Assembly (NCBI GenBank): GCA_937875615.1
Contig: CALNBU010000938.1
Coordinates: 1-5,423 of the forward strand
Length of the DNA: 5,423 nucleotides
Direction: 5' to 3'
Source: an uncultured Archangium sp.
GTDB lineage: Bacteria; Myxococcota; Myxococcia; Myxococcales; Myxococcaceae
Both the position numbers and the translations under genes were made by a program. Shown here one piece after another: positions 5,213 through 5,423 of the stretch (position 1 is its first letter; every line of letters begins with the position of its first letter). The notes under the pieces are model-generated. The model did not search any database and was not told the origin of the DNA. It saw nothing but the letters and a program-made list of their open reading frames with translations.

Positions 5213-5423
5213 ATGCGCGAAGTGCTCTTTCATCTCCGCCGCCTCGCCGCGTGGCGCGGCGCCCGCGCGTGGTGCCTCGCGCTCGCTACGCTCGGCGTCG
5301 CGCTGACCCGGCTGCCGCTGCTGGCCTCGCCCGGCTACGAGCTGGCCGCCGCGCTGACGCTCCTGCTGGGCCTCGCGGGCCCGGGCTTCGGCGACCACCG
5401 CGTTGTCCAGCGCCTCCTTCTCC
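5213..5423 (+). CDS. Unrecognised membrane protein, N-terminal fragment (gene runs off the window)
   Basis: Seventy codons are open from ATG 5213 to the window edge without a stop, with the strong third-position G/C bias of the neighbouring genes. The product begins MREVLFHLRRLAAWRGARAW, a basic amphipathic start. Two hydrophobic segments follow, about 20-38 and 44-57, separated by the turn LASPGYEL (37-44). The positive N-terminus suggests a cytoplasmic start of a polytopic inner-membrane protein. No family could be named from this fragment. It is divergent from the PilZ gene, the two ATGs being 28 bp apart, and its ribosome site is weak (GGGCGG). The opposite frame over 5174-5398 is Arg/Gln/Glu-rich and looks like a shadow. 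Confidence 0.65.
   Translation, partial: MREVLFHLRRLAAWRGARAWCLALATLGVALTRLPLLASPGYELAAALTLLLGLAGPGFGDHRVVQRLLL

Overview
The window is very GC-rich, with G/C strongly favoured at third codon positions. Its gene content points to a myxobacterium (Myxococcota, Myxococcales or a close relative). The clues are two paralogous outer-membrane beta-barrel proteins of the kind found in gliding-motility clusters, a TPR protein and a cysteine-rich lipoprotein beside them, and a short PilZ-type protein typical of myxobacterial genomes. No RNA genes, CRISPR arrays, insertion sequences or phage genes were seen.

Left part (1-2321, minus strand): a tight three-gene operon read right to left. It encodes a beta-barrel protein (1464-2321, GltB-like), a second beta-barrel protein (685-1464, GltA-like) and the N-terminal 228 residues of a secreted TPR protein (1-685, GltC-like, continuing off the window). 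Both junctions are TGATG overlaps, each preceded by a good Shine-Dalgarno sequence. The order matches the Myxococcus xanthus 'G2' gliding (Glt) cluster as I remember it; the A/B labels could be swapped. A 155-bp divergent spacer (2322-2476) carries a candidate sigma-70 promoter for the operon, and the first gene appears to start at TTG.

Middle (2477-4213, plus strand): a small lipoprotein with eight further cysteines, probably the gliding lipoprotein CglC/GltK, is followed after 54 bp by a 401-residue protein I do not recognise. That protein has about six N-terminal membrane segments and a long C-terminal coiled coil. It is the least explained gene here and the best candidate for an undescribed partner of the gliding outer-membrane module.

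Right part (4214-5423): a short gap with a GC-rich hairpin separates the coiled-coil gene from a convergent two-gene unit. This unit is a PilZ-domain protein (4789-5184) whose stop overlaps the GTG start of a DUF192 lipoprotein (4247-4792). Divergent from the PilZ gene is the start of another membrane-protein gene (5213 onward, incomplete). The 28-bp spacer contains a palindromic GTATAC that may be part of the -10 element for both directions.

How the genes may work together: the first five genes look like an envelope module. The beta-barrels, periplasmic TPR protein and surface or periplasmic lipoprotein would form the outer-membrane part of the gliding machine. The PilZ/DUF192 pair is probably a separate transcription unit; a c-di-GMP link to motility is possible but rests only on proximity.
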